NCBI RefSeq assembly: GCF_000787855.1
Contig: NZ_BBPQ01000008.1
Location: 100,696-164,695 of the forward strand
Origin: Streptacidiphilus anmyonensis
Lineage (GTDB): Bacteria > Actinomycetota > Actinomycetes > Streptomycetales > Streptomycetaceae
Reading direction: 5' to 3'
Length of the DNA: 64,000 nt
Shown: positions 8,760-17,000 of the stretch, in pieces
How the letters are laid out: every line of letters starts with the position of its first letter
Position numbering within the stretch: the stretch's first letter is position 1
The notes under the pieces: generated by a model
Databases searched by the model: none
What the model was told of the DNA's origin: nothing
Seen by the model: the letters and a program-made list of their open reading frames with translations, nothing else
Program-made: the position numbers and the translations under genes

Positions 8760-9971
8760 TCAGTGGCCCGTGCGCAGGCCGACGACCGCGCCGTGGAAGG
8801 CGAGGCTGCGGGACGCCGCCTCGAGGATGTCCAGCACCCGCAGGCCGGCCCGGCCGTCGGTGAGCGGCGGACGGCCGGTGGTGATCGCGTCGGCGAACTC
8901 CTCGACCATCGCGCGCAGCGCCTCCCGCTCGGCGAGCGCGGGCGCGACCATGTCGCCGGTGCGGTAGGAGACGAGCATGTCCCGCCGCTCCTCCGCGCCG
9001 ATCTCCTGCGGCGCGGCGAGGTCGACGCCCCGGTCGAAGACGGCGATGCGCTGCGCCGGGTTGAGGTCGTCCCAGACCAGGGTGCGCTTGGCGCCGCCGA
9101 CCATGGTGGTGCGCACCTTGGTCGGGGAGAGCCAGTTGACGTGGACGTGGGCGATGGCGCCGGTGCTCAGCTGGAGCGTCAGGTAGCCGATGCAGGCCTG
9201 GCCCGCGCCGATCGGGTCGGCGCCGTGGGCGGCCACCGCGACCGGCTGGACGTGCTCGGGCAGGATGAAGTCGAGGATGGACAGGTCGTGCGGGGCCAGG
9301 TCCCACAGCACGTCGATGTCCTTCTGCACCAGGCCCAGGTTGATCCGCACCGAGTCCACGTAGTGCAGCTCGCCCAGCTCGCCGCCGAGGACCAGTTCGC
9401 GGATCCGGGCCACGGCCGGGGTGTAGCAGTAGGTGTGGTCGCACATCAGGGTGAGCCCGCGCTGTTCGGCCTCCTCGACCAGGCGCAGACCGTCGGCGTA
9501 GGTGGCCGCGAGCGGCTTCTCCACCAGGACGTGCTTGCCCGCCTTGAGCGCCGCGAGGGCGACGTCGAGGTGGGTGCCGGCGGGGGTCGCCACGGCCACA
9601 GCGTCGATCTCCGGGTCCGCGAGCACCTCGCCGAGGTCGGCGGTGGCCTGGACGGTCGAGTAGCCGCCGAGGACCCGGCGGGCCCGGTCGACGTCCAGGT
9701 CGCACAGCGCCCGCAGCCGGAACCGGTCGCTGCCCTGGAAGTTGCGCACCAGGTTGGGGCCCCAGTAGCCGGCGCCGACGACGGCGACGCCCAGTGTCCG
9801 GCGCTCGCCCTGCGCCCCGGCGCTCACCGACGCTCCGCTCCGCTGCGCTTCGCTCTGCCGCGCTTCGCTCTGCTGCGGTTCGCCCTGCCGCGCTTCGCTC
9901 TGCTTCACCTGGGCGCTCCCCCTCGTCCGTCCGGATGCCGTGCTCTGCGATGAGTCCTGCGTGTGGCGCAT
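8760..9971 (-). CDS. Gfo/Idh/MocA family NAD(P)-dependent sugar oxidoreductase
   Basis: The 403-residue protein carries the dinucleotide motif VVGAGYWGPNLVRNF (about residue 65) and EKPLA (about residue 150), whose lysine is the usual catalytic residue of this family. It is close in layout to WlbA/WbpB, which oxidises the 3-position of UDP-N-acetylglucosaminuronate before amination; the acetyltransferase at 12620-13222 and a DegT enzyme would be the partners. The start overlaps the upstream stop by 1 nt (TGATG). The first 55 residues are unusual: a 15-bp DNA repeat (9831-9905) encodes a QSEAR-like pentapeptide repeat absent from typical relatives. Confidence 0.88.
   Translation of the reverse strand: MRHTQDSSQSTASGRTRGSAQVKQSEARQGEPQQSEARQSEAQRSGASVSAGAQGERRTLGVAVVGAGYWGPNLVRNFQGSDRFRLRALCDLDVDRARRVLGGYSTVQATADLGEVLADPEIDAVAVATPAGTHLDVALAALKAGKHVLVEKPLAATYADGLRLVEEAEQRGLTLMCDHTYCYTPAVARIRELVLGGELGELHYVDSVRINLGLVQKDIDVLWDLAPHDLSILDFILPEHVQPVAVAAHGADPIGAGQACIGYLTLQLSTGAIAHVHVNWLSPTKVRTTMVGGAKRTLVWDDLNPAQRIAVFDRGVDLAAPQEIGAEERRDMLVSYRTGDMVAPALAEREALRAMVEEFADAITTGRPPLTDGRAGLRVLDILEAASRSLAFHGAVVGLRTGH
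9831..9905. repeat. Five tandem 15-bp units inside the oxidoreductase gene
   Basis: Units such as CGCTTCGCTCTGCCG recur at 9831, 9846, 9861, 9876 and 9891 with few changes. Being a multiple of three they stay in frame and encode pentapeptides of the QSEAR / QGEPQ type in the N-terminal extension. They could expand or contract by slippage without breaking the frame. Confidence 0.85.
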
Positions 9972-11413
9972 CAGTAGGCCCCCGTCCCGCGCACCACGGC
10001 CGGGCCGGTGCGCCGCAGGATGTCCGCGTCCAGCGCGAGGGACCAGTTGTCGACGTAGGCCAGGTCCAGGCGGACGGCCTCCTCCCAGGGGAGGTCGGAT
10101 CTGCCGCTCACCTGCCACAGGCCGGTGAGGCCGGGCTTGACCAGCAGCCGGCGTCGGATCTCGTTGGTGTAGCCGTCCGCCTCGGCGGGCAGCGAGGGAC
10201 GCGGGCCGACCAGCGACATGTGTCCGGCCACCACGTTGATCAGCTGCGGGAGTTCGTCGATCGAGTAGCGGCGCAGCGCCGAGCCGACCCGCGTGATCCG
10301 CGGATCCGCCTTGATCTTGAACAGCAGCCCGTCGCTGTTCTGGTTGAGCTGTTCCAGCTTGGCTCTGCGCTGTTCCGCGTCCGTGTGCATGGTGCGGAAC
10401 TTGAACATGGTGAAGTGGTTGCCGTACTGGCCCACGCGGCGCTGCCGGAACAGGGCCGGGCCGGCGCTGTCCAGCCTGACCACCAGCGAGACCGCGAGCA
10501 GCAGCGGCGCCAGGGTGAGCAGCATCGCAGCCGCCAGCGACCGCTCCAGCAGCTCCTTCGGGAGCCGCGCGCTTCGGCCCAGCTCCGGTGCGCGGACCCC
10601 GATCAGCGCCATGCCGTCGGCCACCCGCACCGAGAGCCGGGACGCGGCCACGTCCGTGAGCAGCGGCGCGACCAGGAAGTCGGCGCCCGCCGCCGCGGCG
10701 CTCCAGGAGAGCCGTCGCATGTCCGCCGCGCCGATCTGCGGCGTCGGGACCACGACGACCGCGCCGCTGTCGGTGTCGTGCAGGGCGTTCGGCAGCTCGT
10801 GCAGACCGCCCCACACGTGTTCGGCCCACGGGCCGAGGGCGCCTGCCTGCTCCGGGTCGGTCAGGCACAGGCCCGCGACGCTCAGGGCACTGGTGGGCGT
10901 CCCGCCGAGCCGGGGCAGCAGTTCGAGCAGCCCCTCCGCCGAGCCGATCACGACGGCGGCCCGGTGCCGCCGCTCGGCGGCGAAGCGCCGCAGCAGCTGT
11001 CGGCGCAGTACGAGTCGCACGGCGACCGCCACCAGGGCGACCGGGAGCGCCGCCACCATCATGGAGTGCAGGAAGTCGTCGTCCCGCAGCAGCAGCCAGT
11101 AGCAGCTGACCGCGACGGCCGGCAGCGCCACCGCGCCGCGCAGCACCCGGCGGAACTCCTCGGGCCCGGCGCCGAGCGTGTCCGGGTCGTAGGCCCGGTA
11201 GGCGCCCATGGCGAAGAGCCAGGCCGGCGGAAGCCCCAGGACCAGGGCCCAGTGCCGGTGCTGACTGTGGATCAGCAGACCTGCCAGCACGGCGGCCAGT
11301 GCGTCCGCAGCCAGCAGCGTTCGTCGATAGGTGCGCAGCCATTGGCGGCGTCGTGCGTTGCCCTGCGTGCGAGTGGTCTGGTGATGCCCGTGTGTAATCG
11401 GTCCGACGATCAT
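9971..11413 (-). CDS. Exopolysaccharide initiating polyprenyl glycosylphosphotransferase (WcaJ/PglC superfamily)
   Basis: The 480-residue membrane enzyme moves a sugar-1-phosphate from a nucleotide donor to undecaprenyl phosphate and so starts glycan assembly. Four N-terminal hydrophobic segments (about residues 25-130) precede a nucleotide-binding-like domain (AAVVIGSAEG), then a re-entrant hydrophobic helix (about 310-335) and the catalytic region with FRQRRVGQYG, KFRTMH, VGPRPSLP and KPGLTGLWQVSGRS. The ATG at 11413 follows a G-rich stretch; the longer frame to 11677 has poor composition and no site. It is the first gene of the leftward run and faces the divergent glycosyltransferase. Confidence 0.92.
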   Translation of the reverse strand: MIVGPITHGHHQTTRTQGNARRRQWLRTYRRTLLAADALAAVLAGLLIHSQHRHWALVLGLPPAWLFAMGAYRAYDPDTLGAGPEEFRRVLRGAVALPAVAVSCYWLLLRDDDFLHSMMVAALPVALVAVAVRLVLRRQLLRRFAAERRHRAAVVIGSAEGLLELLPRLGGTPTSALSVAGLCLTDPEQAGALGPWAEHVWGGLHELPNALHDTDSGAVVVVPTPQIGAADMRRLSWSAAAAGADFLVAPLLTDVAASRLSVRVADGMALIGVRAPELGRSARLPKELLERSLAAAMLLTLAPLLLAVSLVVRLDSAGPALFRQRRVGQYGNHFTMFKFRTMHTDAEQRRAKLEQLNQNSDGLLFKIKADPRITRVGSALRRYSIDELPQLINVVAGHMSLVGPRPSLPAEADGYTNEIRRRLLVKPGLTGLWQVSGRSDLPWEEAVRLDLAYVDNWSLALDADILRRTGPAVVRGTGAY

Positions 11414-11700
11414 GCACCCCCCCGGGATTCCGGCTCGTGCCTCAGCCCGCGTTGTCACATCCGAACTGGTCGAACAGCTGGATCTGTCGCCGTACAAGAT
11501 GTCGTGCAAGAGTGGTGCCGAGGCCCGAGGGCCGTGTGCGCCCTCCCCAACCCCCTTGGGAACGGAATAGGTCAAGGGCTGGTAAACCCTGGCCTTACCG
11601 GCGCTCGCGCAGCAATCTAGAGCATGCGGACACAAGGACGGGAAAGAATCGGATACTTCGTGATTCTCGTGCCGCAAGTTCTGGCCATACTGCGTGTGTG
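11414..11700. promoter_or_regulatory. Divergent promoter region between two glycan genes
   Basis: About 290 bp separates the leftward glycosylphosphotransferase from the rightward glycosyltransferase. For the rightward gene a CATACT hexamer (11686-11691) lies 9 nt before the ATG at 11701 with no ribosome binding site, so a leaderless or nearly leaderless transcript is possible. No confident -35 is seen and the leftward promoter cannot be placed. Confidence 0.4.
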
Positions 11701-12579
11701 ATGTACGAGACTCGTGAAGACATCAGCCTGGTGATCCCCGCTCACAACGAGGAGCGGGTCGTGGGCCGCCTGCTCGACGCGCTGCTGGCCGAGGGCACGG
11801 ACGGGTTCGACATCGTCGTCGTCTGCAACGGCTGCACCGACGCGACGGCTGCGGCCGCCCGCTCCCGTGGGCCGGCCGTGCGCGTCGTCGAACTCGAACA
11901 GCCGTCCAAGCACCGCGCGTTGAGGGTCGGCGACGATCACGCGCGCGGCTTCCCCCGGCTCTACGTCGACGCCGACGTGGTCCTGTCGGGGGCGGACGCG
12001 CGCCGGGTCGCGGCGGCCCTGCGGACGCCCGGCGTGCTCGCCACCGCACCGGAGCGGGAGCTGCCGCTGGCCGCCAGCGACTGGCGGGTCCGGGCCTTCT
12101 ACCGCGTCTGGCTGCGACTGCCGACGGTCCGTCAAGGACTCTTCGGACGAGGCGTGGTGGCCGTGACCGAGGAGGGCCATGCGCGACTCACCGCACTGCC
12201 CGAGCTGATGGCCGATGACCTGGCCTTCTCCCTCGCCTTCCGGGCCGAGGAGCGGCAGGTGGTGCCCGAGGCGCGCGCGGTCATCCAGCCCCCGCGCAAC
12301 TGGCCGGATCTGATGCGTCGTCGCATCCGTGCGATGACATCCAGCGCGCAACTGGAGCACCACCAGCGCGCGAGCGGCACACCGGCGCACGGCGACAGCG
12401 CCGAGAGCGCCCGCACGAGCCTCGGCGACCTGCGCACGCTGGTGCGCGCCGAGCCGCGCCTGCTGCCGTCCGTCGTGGTCTTCGCCGCCACCGCGCTCCT
12501 GGCCCGCCGCGCGGCGCGGCGGGCGATCCGCGCGGGCGACTTCGCCACCTGGCTGCGGGACGAGAGCAGCCGTTCCTGA
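11701..12579 (+). CDS. Family 2 glycosyltransferase
   Basis: The 292-residue protein starts with a GT2 fold (ISLVIPAHNEERVVGRLLDAL) and has the donor-binding acidic pair in YVDADVVL near residue 80. A second conserved acidic stretch (LMADDLAFSLAF, near residue 165) fits the acceptor-side catalytic aspartates. A short hydrophobic segment near the C-terminus (LLPSVVVFAATALLA) may tie it to the membrane. The in-frame extension upstream to 11437 is rejected because its composition is non-coding and crosses the promoter region. It is followed 40 bp later by an acetyltransferase and is divergent from the initiating transferase. Confidence 0.85.
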   Translation: MYETREDISLVIPAHNEERVVGRLLDALLAEGTDGFDIVVVCNGCTDATAAAARSRGPAVRVVELEQPSKHRALRVGDDHARGFPRLYVDADVVLSGADARRVAAALRTPGVLATAPERELPLAASDWRVRAFYRVWLRLPTVRQGLFGRGVVAVTEEGHARLTALPELMADDLAFSLAFRAEERQVVPEARAVIQPPRNWPDLMRRRIRAMTSSAQLEHHQRASGTPAHGDSAESARTSLGDLRTLVRAEPRLLPSVVVFAATALLARRAARRAIRAGDFATWLRDESSRS

Positions 12580-12619
12580 CCTTCCCTGCCCGTATCGCTT
12601 CTCCTGGGAGAGACCACAC

Positions 12620-13222
12620 ATGAGCGATTCCGTCAGCATCCGCGCCACCGCCCAGGTCGACCCCTCCGCCGAGGTCGGCGATGGCACCACCGTCTGGGAC
12701 CTCGCCCAGATCCGCGAGAAGGCGGTCCTCGGCCGCGAGTGCATCGTCGGCCGGGGCGCGTACGTCGGCCCCGGCGTCCGGCTGGGCGACCGCGTCAAGC
12801 TGCAGAACCACGCCCTGGTCTACGAACCCGCCGTGCTGGGCGACGGCGTCTTCGTCGGGCCCGCGGCGGTGTTCACCAACGACCACTTCCCCCGCTCGGT
12901 CACCCCGGACGGCAGGCTCAAGCGCGGCGAGGACTGGGAGGCCGTGGCCGTGGTGGTCGAGGAGGGCGCGTCCGTGGGCGCGCGCTCGGTCTGCGTCGCG
13001 CCCGTCCGCATCGGCCGCTGGGCCCTGATCGCCGCGGGCGCGGTGGTCACCCGCGACGTCCCGCCCTTCGCCCTCGTCGCCGGCGTCCCCGCCCGCCGCA
13101 TCGGCTGGGTCGGCCGCGAGGGCTCCCGCCTCACCGAAGCCCCCGACCGCCCCGGCATCTGGGTCTGCCCGGTGACCGGCGCGCTCTACCAGGAGCGCGA
13201 CGGCCTGCTGTCCGAGCTCTGA
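12620..13222 (+). CDS. WbpD-like hexapeptide-repeat sugar N-acetyltransferase
   Basis: The 200-residue protein is almost wholly hexapeptide repeats forming a left-handed beta-helix (VDPSAEVGDGTTVWDLAQI onward), with the conserved FTNDHFPRS loop near residue 90 typical of the WbpD/WlbB branch. Those enzymes acetylate the 3-amino group of UDP-2-acetamido-3-amino-glucuronate. A GGGAGA site precedes the ATG. Pairing with the Gfo/Idh oxidoreductase and a DegT aminotransferase in the same locus supports this role, although substrate choice is inferred. It ends at a strong bidirectional hairpin. Confidence 0.85.
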   Translation: MSDSVSIRATAQVDPSAEVGDGTTVWDLAQIREKAVLGRECIVGRGAYVGPGVRLGDRVKLQNHALVYEPAVLGDGVFVGPAAVFTNDHFPRSVTPDGRLKRGEDWEAVAVVVEEGASVGARSVCVAPVRIGRWALIAAGAVVTRDVPPFALVAGVPARRIGWVGREGSRLTEAPDRPGIWVCPVTGALYQERDGLLSEL

Positions 13223-13272
13223 GCCCCCCGCCCGCGCCGCAACCCCGCGGCGCGGGCCTACCCCCGGGGCTC
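13221..13272. terminator. Nested hairpin between convergent genes
   Basis: An 11-bp inner stem (13230-13240 with 13247-13257) is enclosed by a 7-bp outer stem GAGCCCC/GGGGCTC (13221-13227 with 13266-13272). It lies exactly between the stops of the acetyltransferase and rfbD, so it can serve both directions. No T tract is present. Confidence 0.75.
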
Positions 13273-13282
13273 GCGCAAGCTC

Positions 13283-14203
13283 TCAGCCGCGGGCCTTGGC
13301 GACCAGTTCCTGGAAGGCCGGCTGCCGCAGGGCGAGCGTCAGCGAGTCCTGCCAGTAGGGCTGGACCGCGACGCCCGCCTCGGCCCAGCGGTCGTGGGCG
13401 AGGACGCTGTAGCTCGGGCGCGCCGCCGGGCGCGGGAAGGCCGCCGTGGTGGTCGGGCGGACGCGCGCCGGGTCCAGGCCGGCCTCGGCGAAGACCGCGC
13501 GGGCGAGGCCGTGCCAGGTGGTGCGGCCCGCGGACGTGCCGTGGTAGACGCCGGGCGGGGCCTCGCCCCTCAGCGCCGAGCGGCCGAGGGCGATGAGTTG
13601 CCGGGCGAGCGGAAGCGTCCACGTCGGCTGGCCGTGCTGGTCGTCGACGACGTCCACGCTCGGCCGTTCGGCGGCCAACCGCAGCATCGTGGCGACGAAG
13701 TTCCCGCCGTGCTCCCCGTAGAGCCAGGCCGTGCGGACGACGTAGCCCGCCTGTGGCAGGCGCTCCGCGAGCAGCCGCTCGCCCAGCAGCTTGCTGCGGC
13801 CGTACGCGTTCGGCGGACCCGTCGGCGCGTCCTCCGGCTGCGGCTCCGGGGAGGCGCCCGGCAGCACGTAGTCCGTGGAGAGCTGGAGCAGCCGCGCGCC
13901 GCTGCTCGCGCAGGCGTCCGCGAGCAGCCCCACCGCGTGGCCGTTCACCGCCTCGGCGCGCGACTCCTCGCCCTCCGCGCCGTCGACGTCGGTGTACGCC
14001 GCGCAGTTGACGACGACATCGTGTCCGGCGACAGCGGCCCGCACCGCCGACGCGTCGGTGACGTCCAGGGCCGCGCGGTCCGCCGCGGTCACCCGGTCCT
14101 CCCCCGCCTGCGCCAGCGCCGCGCACAGGTCCCGCCCGAGCATGCCGCCGGCGCCGGTGACCAGCCAGCGAGCACCCGTGCCCGCTCCCCCCACAGCGGT
14201 CAC
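13283..14203 (-). CDS. rfbD: dTDP-4-dehydrorhamnose reductase
   Basis: RmlD/RfbD reduces dTDP-4-keto-L-rhamnose to dTDP-L-rhamnose with NAD(P)H, the last step of the pathway. The 306-residue protein has the Rossmann motif GAGGMLGRDL, the conserved STDYVLPG strand and the catalytic YxxxK in NAYGRSKLLGE. The GTG at 14203 overlaps the rfbB stop by 4 nt and leaves only a short lead to the Rossmann strand; an ATG at 14236 in the same frame is an alternative. The gene is translationally coupled to rfbB. Confidence 0.92.
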   Translation of the reverse strand: MTAVGGAGTGARWLVTGAGGMLGRDLCAALAQAGEDRVTAADRAALDVTDASAVRAAVAGHDVVVNCAAYTDVDGAEGEESRAEAVNGHAVGLLADACASSGARLLQLSTDYVLPGASPEPQPEDAPTGPPNAYGRSKLLGERLLAERLPQAGYVVRTAWLYGEHGGNFVATMLRLAAERPSVDVVDDQHGQPTWTLPLARQLIALGRSALRGEAPPGVYHGTSAGRTTWHGLARAVFAEAGLDPARVRPTTTAAFPRPAARPSYSVLAHDRWAEAGVAVQPYWQDSLTLALRQPAFQELVAKARG

Positions 14204-15186
14204 CGCTCCGCCACCCGGTGCTTCAGCGGCTCCCACCAGGCGCGGTTCTCGCGATACCAGGCGACGGTGTCCGCCAAGCCCTGCTCGAAGCCGACCTGGG
14301 GCTCGTAGCCCAACTCGTGCCGGGCCTTGCCGATGTCGAGCGAGTAGCGCAGGTCGTGCCCCTTGCGGTCCTCGACGGGGACGACCCGGTCCCAGTCCGC
14401 GCCGGTCGCCTCCAGCAGCAGACCGGTCAGCTCACGGTTGGTGAGTTCGCGGCCGCCACCGAGGTTGTAGACCTCCCCGGCACGCCCCTTGAGCAGCGCC
14501 AGGGTGATGCCGCGGCAGTGGTCGGAGACGTGCAGCCAGTCGCGCACGTTGGCGCCCGTCCCGTAGAGCGGCACCGTGCCGCCGTCCAGCAGGTTCGTGG
14601 TGAACAGCGGGATGACCTTCTCCGGGAACTGGTACGGCCCGTAGTTGTTGGAGCAGCGGGTGACCACGACGTCCGCGCCGTGGGTGCGGTGGTGGGCCAG
14701 CGCCATCAGGTCGGCCGACGCCTTCGAGGCCGCGTACGGGGAGTTCGGCGCGAGCGGCCAGTCCTCCGTCCAGGAGCCCTCGGTGATCGAGCCGTAGACC
14801 TCGTCGGTCGACACGTGCAGGAACCGGCCCACCCGGTGCCGCCGGGCCGCGTCCAGCAGCACCTGCGTGCCGAGCACGTTCGTGGTGACGAAGGGCACCG
14901 CCCCGGTGATCGAGCGGTCCACATGGGACTCCGCCGCGAAGTGCACCACCGCGTCCTGCCCGGCGGTCACCTCGTCCACCACGGCCGGGTCGCAGATGTC
15001 GCCCTCGACGAAGGCGAACCCCGGATGCCCCTCGACCGGGGCCAGGTTGGCGCGCACGCCCGAGTAGGTGAGCTTGTCCAGGACGGTGACGCGCGCGCCG
15101 TGGAGCGGGGCCCCGGCCGCGGTGAGTGTCTGCCGGACGAACTCCGAACCGATGAAACCGGCGCCGCCGGTGACCAGAATCCGCAT
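14200..15186 (-). CDS. rfbB: dTDP-glucose 4,6-dehydratase
   Basis: RfbB/RmlB converts dTDP-glucose to dTDP-4-keto-6-deoxyglucose using bound NAD. The 328-residue protein starts right at the Rossmann strand (MRILVTGGAGFIGSEF) and carries STDEVYGS and the catalytic YAASKAS motif. The upstream in-frame extension to 15312 is rejected because ATG 15186 fits the family start and is preceded by a TATGCT hexamer (15196-15201 on the plus strand) only 9 nt away. The gene is divergent from rfbA across about 146 bp. Confidence 0.95.
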   Translation of the reverse strand: MRILVTGGAGFIGSEFVRQTLTAAGAPLHGARVTVLDKLTYSGVRANLAPVEGHPGFAFVEGDICDPAVVDEVTAGQDAVVHFAAESHVDRSITGAVPFVTTNVLGTQVLLDAARRHRVGRFLHVSTDEVYGSITEGSWTEDWPLAPNSPYAASKASADLMALAHHRTHGADVVVTRCSNNYGPYQFPEKVIPLFTTNLLDGGTVPLYGTGANVRDWLHVSDHCRGITLALLKGRAGEVYNLGGGRELTNRELTGLLLEATGADWDRVVPVEDRKGHDLRYSLDIGKARHELGYEPQVGFEQGLADTVAWYRENRAWWEPLKHRVAER

Positions 15187-15332
15187 AGTGCCGTCAGCAT
15201 AGGCAGAACCCCGGGCCGACCGGGCCGGAACGCCCGCGCGCGGCGGATGAACGTCCGGCGCGGTGGATGAACATCGCTCCGCATCCGGGGAACGGCCCTG
15301 ATCGGTCATCAACTCCCGCTAGCGTGTGCGAC
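15187..15332. promoter_or_regulatory. Divergent rfbB/rfbA promoters, both leaderless type
   Basis: Rightward, TAGCGT (15320-15325) ends 7 nt before the rfbA ATG, so transcription should begin at or beside the start codon. Leftward, TATGCT (15201 to 15196) ends 9 nt before the rfbB ATG. Neither gene has a Shine-Dalgarno site. No clear -35 hexamers or palindromic operator are seen. Confidence 0.6.
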
Positions 15333-16205
15333 ATGCGCGGCATCCTTCTCGCGGGCGGCACCGGCAGCAGGTTGTGGCCGCTGACCCGATCCGTGTCCAA
15401 GCAGCTCATGCCCGTCTACGACAAGCCGATGGTCTACTACCCGTTGGCCACCCTGCTGATGGCGGGCGTCCAGGAGATCCTGGTGCTCACCGCACCCGAC
15501 GACCAGGCGCAGTTCCGCAGGCTCCTCGGCGACGGCTCCCAGTGGGGGGTGCGGCTGGAGTACCGCGTGCAGGAACGTCCCGAGGGCATCGCGCAGGCGT
15601 TCGTCCTCGGCGCGGACTTCATCGGCGGCGAGGCCGTGGCGCTGATCCTGGGCGACAACATCTTCCACGGCAGCGGGCTCGGCACCCGGCTGGCCGAGAA
15701 CAAGGGCCTGGACGGCGGCCACATCTTCGCCTACCAGGTCGCCGACCCGTCCGCCTTCGGCGTCGTCGAGTTCGACGAGACCGGCACGGTGCTGTCGATC
15801 GAGGAGAAGCCCGCCCGCCCGCGCTCCCGCTACGCGGTGCCCGGGCTGTACTTCTACGACAACGACGTCGTCGACCTGGCCCGGCAGCTGCGGCCCAGCG
15901 CCCGCGGCGAACTGGAGATCACCGACATCAACCGCGCCTACCTGGACCAGCGTCGGCTCCGCGTGAGCCGACTGGACCGCGGCACGGTCTGGCTCGACAC
16001 CGGGACCTTCGAGTCGCTGGTCCAGGCGGCCGAGTACGTGCGCGTCATCGAGCAGCGCCAGGGCCTGAAGGTCGGGTGCGTCGAGGAGATCGCCTGGCGC
16101 ATGGGCTTCATCGACGACGCGCGACTGGAAGAGCTCGCCCGACCGCTGGAACGCAGCGGTTACGGTACGTACCTGATGGACCTGCTGGCCTCCGGAGGCT
16201 CGTGA
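15333..16205 (+). CDS. rfbA: Glucose-1-phosphate thymidylyltransferase
   Basis: RfbA/RmlA makes dTDP-glucose from dTTP and glucose-1-phosphate, the entry step of dTDP-rhamnose synthesis. The 290-residue protein has the nucleotidyltransferase signature [16 protein letters not shown], the lysine-bearing [12 protein letters not shown] and the ILGDNIFHG segment, all typical of the short RmlA family. The start at 15333 lies 7 nt after a TAGCGT hexamer. The stop overlaps rfbC by 1 nt. Confidence 0.96.
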   Translation: MRGILLAGGTGSRLWPLTRSVSKQLMPVYDKPMVYYPLATLLMAGVQEILVLTAPDDQAQFRRLLGDGSQWGVRLEYRVQERPEGIAQAFVLGADFIGGEAVALILGDNIFHGSGLGTRLAENKGLDGGHIFAYQVADPSAFGVVEFDETGTVLSIEEKPARPRSRYAVPGLYFYDNDVVDLARQLRPSARGELEITDINRAYLDQRRLRVSRLDRGTVWLDTGTFESLVQAAEYVRVIEQRQGLKVGCVEEIAWRMGFIDDARLEELARPLERSGYGTYLMDLLASGGS

Positions 16206-16834
16206 TGAAGATCCGCCCGCTCGCCGTCGAGGGCGCCTGGGAGATCACCCCGCAGCAGCACGCCGACCCGCGCGGCAGCTTTCTGGAGTGGTACCGGCCC
16301 GACCGCCTGGCCGAGGCGGGCGTCCGCCCGTTCCCGACCGCCCAGGCCAACCTGTCCGTCTCCGCCGCCGACGTGGTCCGCGGGGTGCACTTCGCCGACG
16401 TGCCGCCGGGCCAGGCCAAGTACATCACCTGTGTGACGGGCGCCGCCTGGGACGTGGTGGTGGACCTGCGGGTCGGCTCGCCGACGTTCGGGCGGTGGGA
16501 CGCGGTGCTGCTCGACACCGTCGACCGCCGTGCGCTGCACCTGGCGGAGGGCCTCGGCCACGCCTTCTGCTCCCTCACGGACGACACCACGGTCGTCTAC
16601 TTCTGCTCCGAGACGTACGCGCCGCAGCGCGAGCACACCGTGCACCCGCTCGACCCCGACCTGGCCATCACCTGGCCGGTCCCCATCCCCCTTCTGTCCG
16701 ACCGCGACGCCGCCGCGCCCAGCCTCGCCGAACTCCTCGCGGCCGGCCGCCTGCCCCGCTATGACGCCGGCGCGGGAAATTCGATGGCAGCGGCCTCCCC
16801 CAACTCCCTAACCTCGTCCCAGCGGACGTCGTAA
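16205..16834 (+). CDS. rfbC: dTDP-4-dehydrorhamnose 3,5-epimerase
   Basis: RfbC/RmlC epimerises dTDP-4-keto-6-deoxyglucose at C3 and C5. The 209-residue cupin has the catalytic histidine in VVRGVHFADVPPGQAKY, the aspartate in DVVVDLRVGSPTFGRW and the conserved LAEGLGHAFCSL and CSETYAP segments. The ATG overlaps the rfbA stop (TGATG) and follows a GGAGG site. The last 20 or so residues after PRYDAGAGN look unlike the family and may be read-through into the boundary of the neighbouring tRNA-like module, whose first candidate base lies 24 nt beyond the stop. Confidence 0.93.
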   Translation: MKIRPLAVEGAWEITPQQHADPRGSFLEWYRPDRLAEAGVRPFPTAQANLSVSAADVVRGVHFADVPPGQAKYITCVTGAAWDVVVDLRVGSPTFGRWDAVLLDTVDRRALHLAEGLGHAFCSLTDDTTVVYFCSETYAPQREHTVHPLDPDLAITWPVPIPLLSDRDAAAPSLAELLAAGRLPRYDAGAGNSMAAASPNSLTSSQRTS

Positions 16835-16857
16835 CGGCGGAAACGACGCAGACGCCC

Positions 16858-16970
16858 GCGCCGAGCGTCGAGTGCTGGGACACAACGGGGCCTGCAGGAG
16901 GGCCCCGCTGTCGGGCCCTCCAGGCCCTGGCCGGATGGCTCGCGGGGTTCGATTCCCTGGCGGCGCACCA
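16858..16970 (+). ncRNA. tRNA-like RNA 1 with encoded CCA, upstream of the DUF7873-like gene
   Basis: The 3' part is a sound tRNA end: T-arm CGGGG-TTCGATT-CCCTG (16943-16959), acceptor strand GCGGCGC, discriminator A and encoded CCA (16968-16970). GCGCCG at 16858-16863 pairs with 6 of the 7 acceptor bases, and a short D-like arm GTC/GAC follows. The middle is ambiguous: GGGCC (16888-16892) and GGCCC (16923-16927) could be an anticodon stem with a 30-nt insert holding a 9-bp hairpin (16897-16905 with 16913-16921), and 16929-16940 a small variable arm. At 113 nt it is too long for an ordinary tRNA and no anticodon is certain. It ends 30 nt before the gene start. Confidence 0.55.
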
Positions 16971-17000
16971 TCACATGAACCACATACGGGGGAACCGCGC

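Noticed and set aside
8760-11417. 885-codon minus-strand frame spanning two genes
   Set aside because: Only the part after 9971 matches a family; the N-terminal part is the shadow of the glycosylphosphotransferase gene in another frame.
11437-11700. N-terminal extension of the glycosyltransferase
   Set aside because: Pro/Arg/Trp-rich composition, no homology, and it covers the divergent promoter region.
16872-17000. N-terminal extension of the DUF7873-like protein
   Set aside because: It would be translated from tRNA-like RNA 1; the ATG at 17001 has a G-rich site and starts the conserved sequence.
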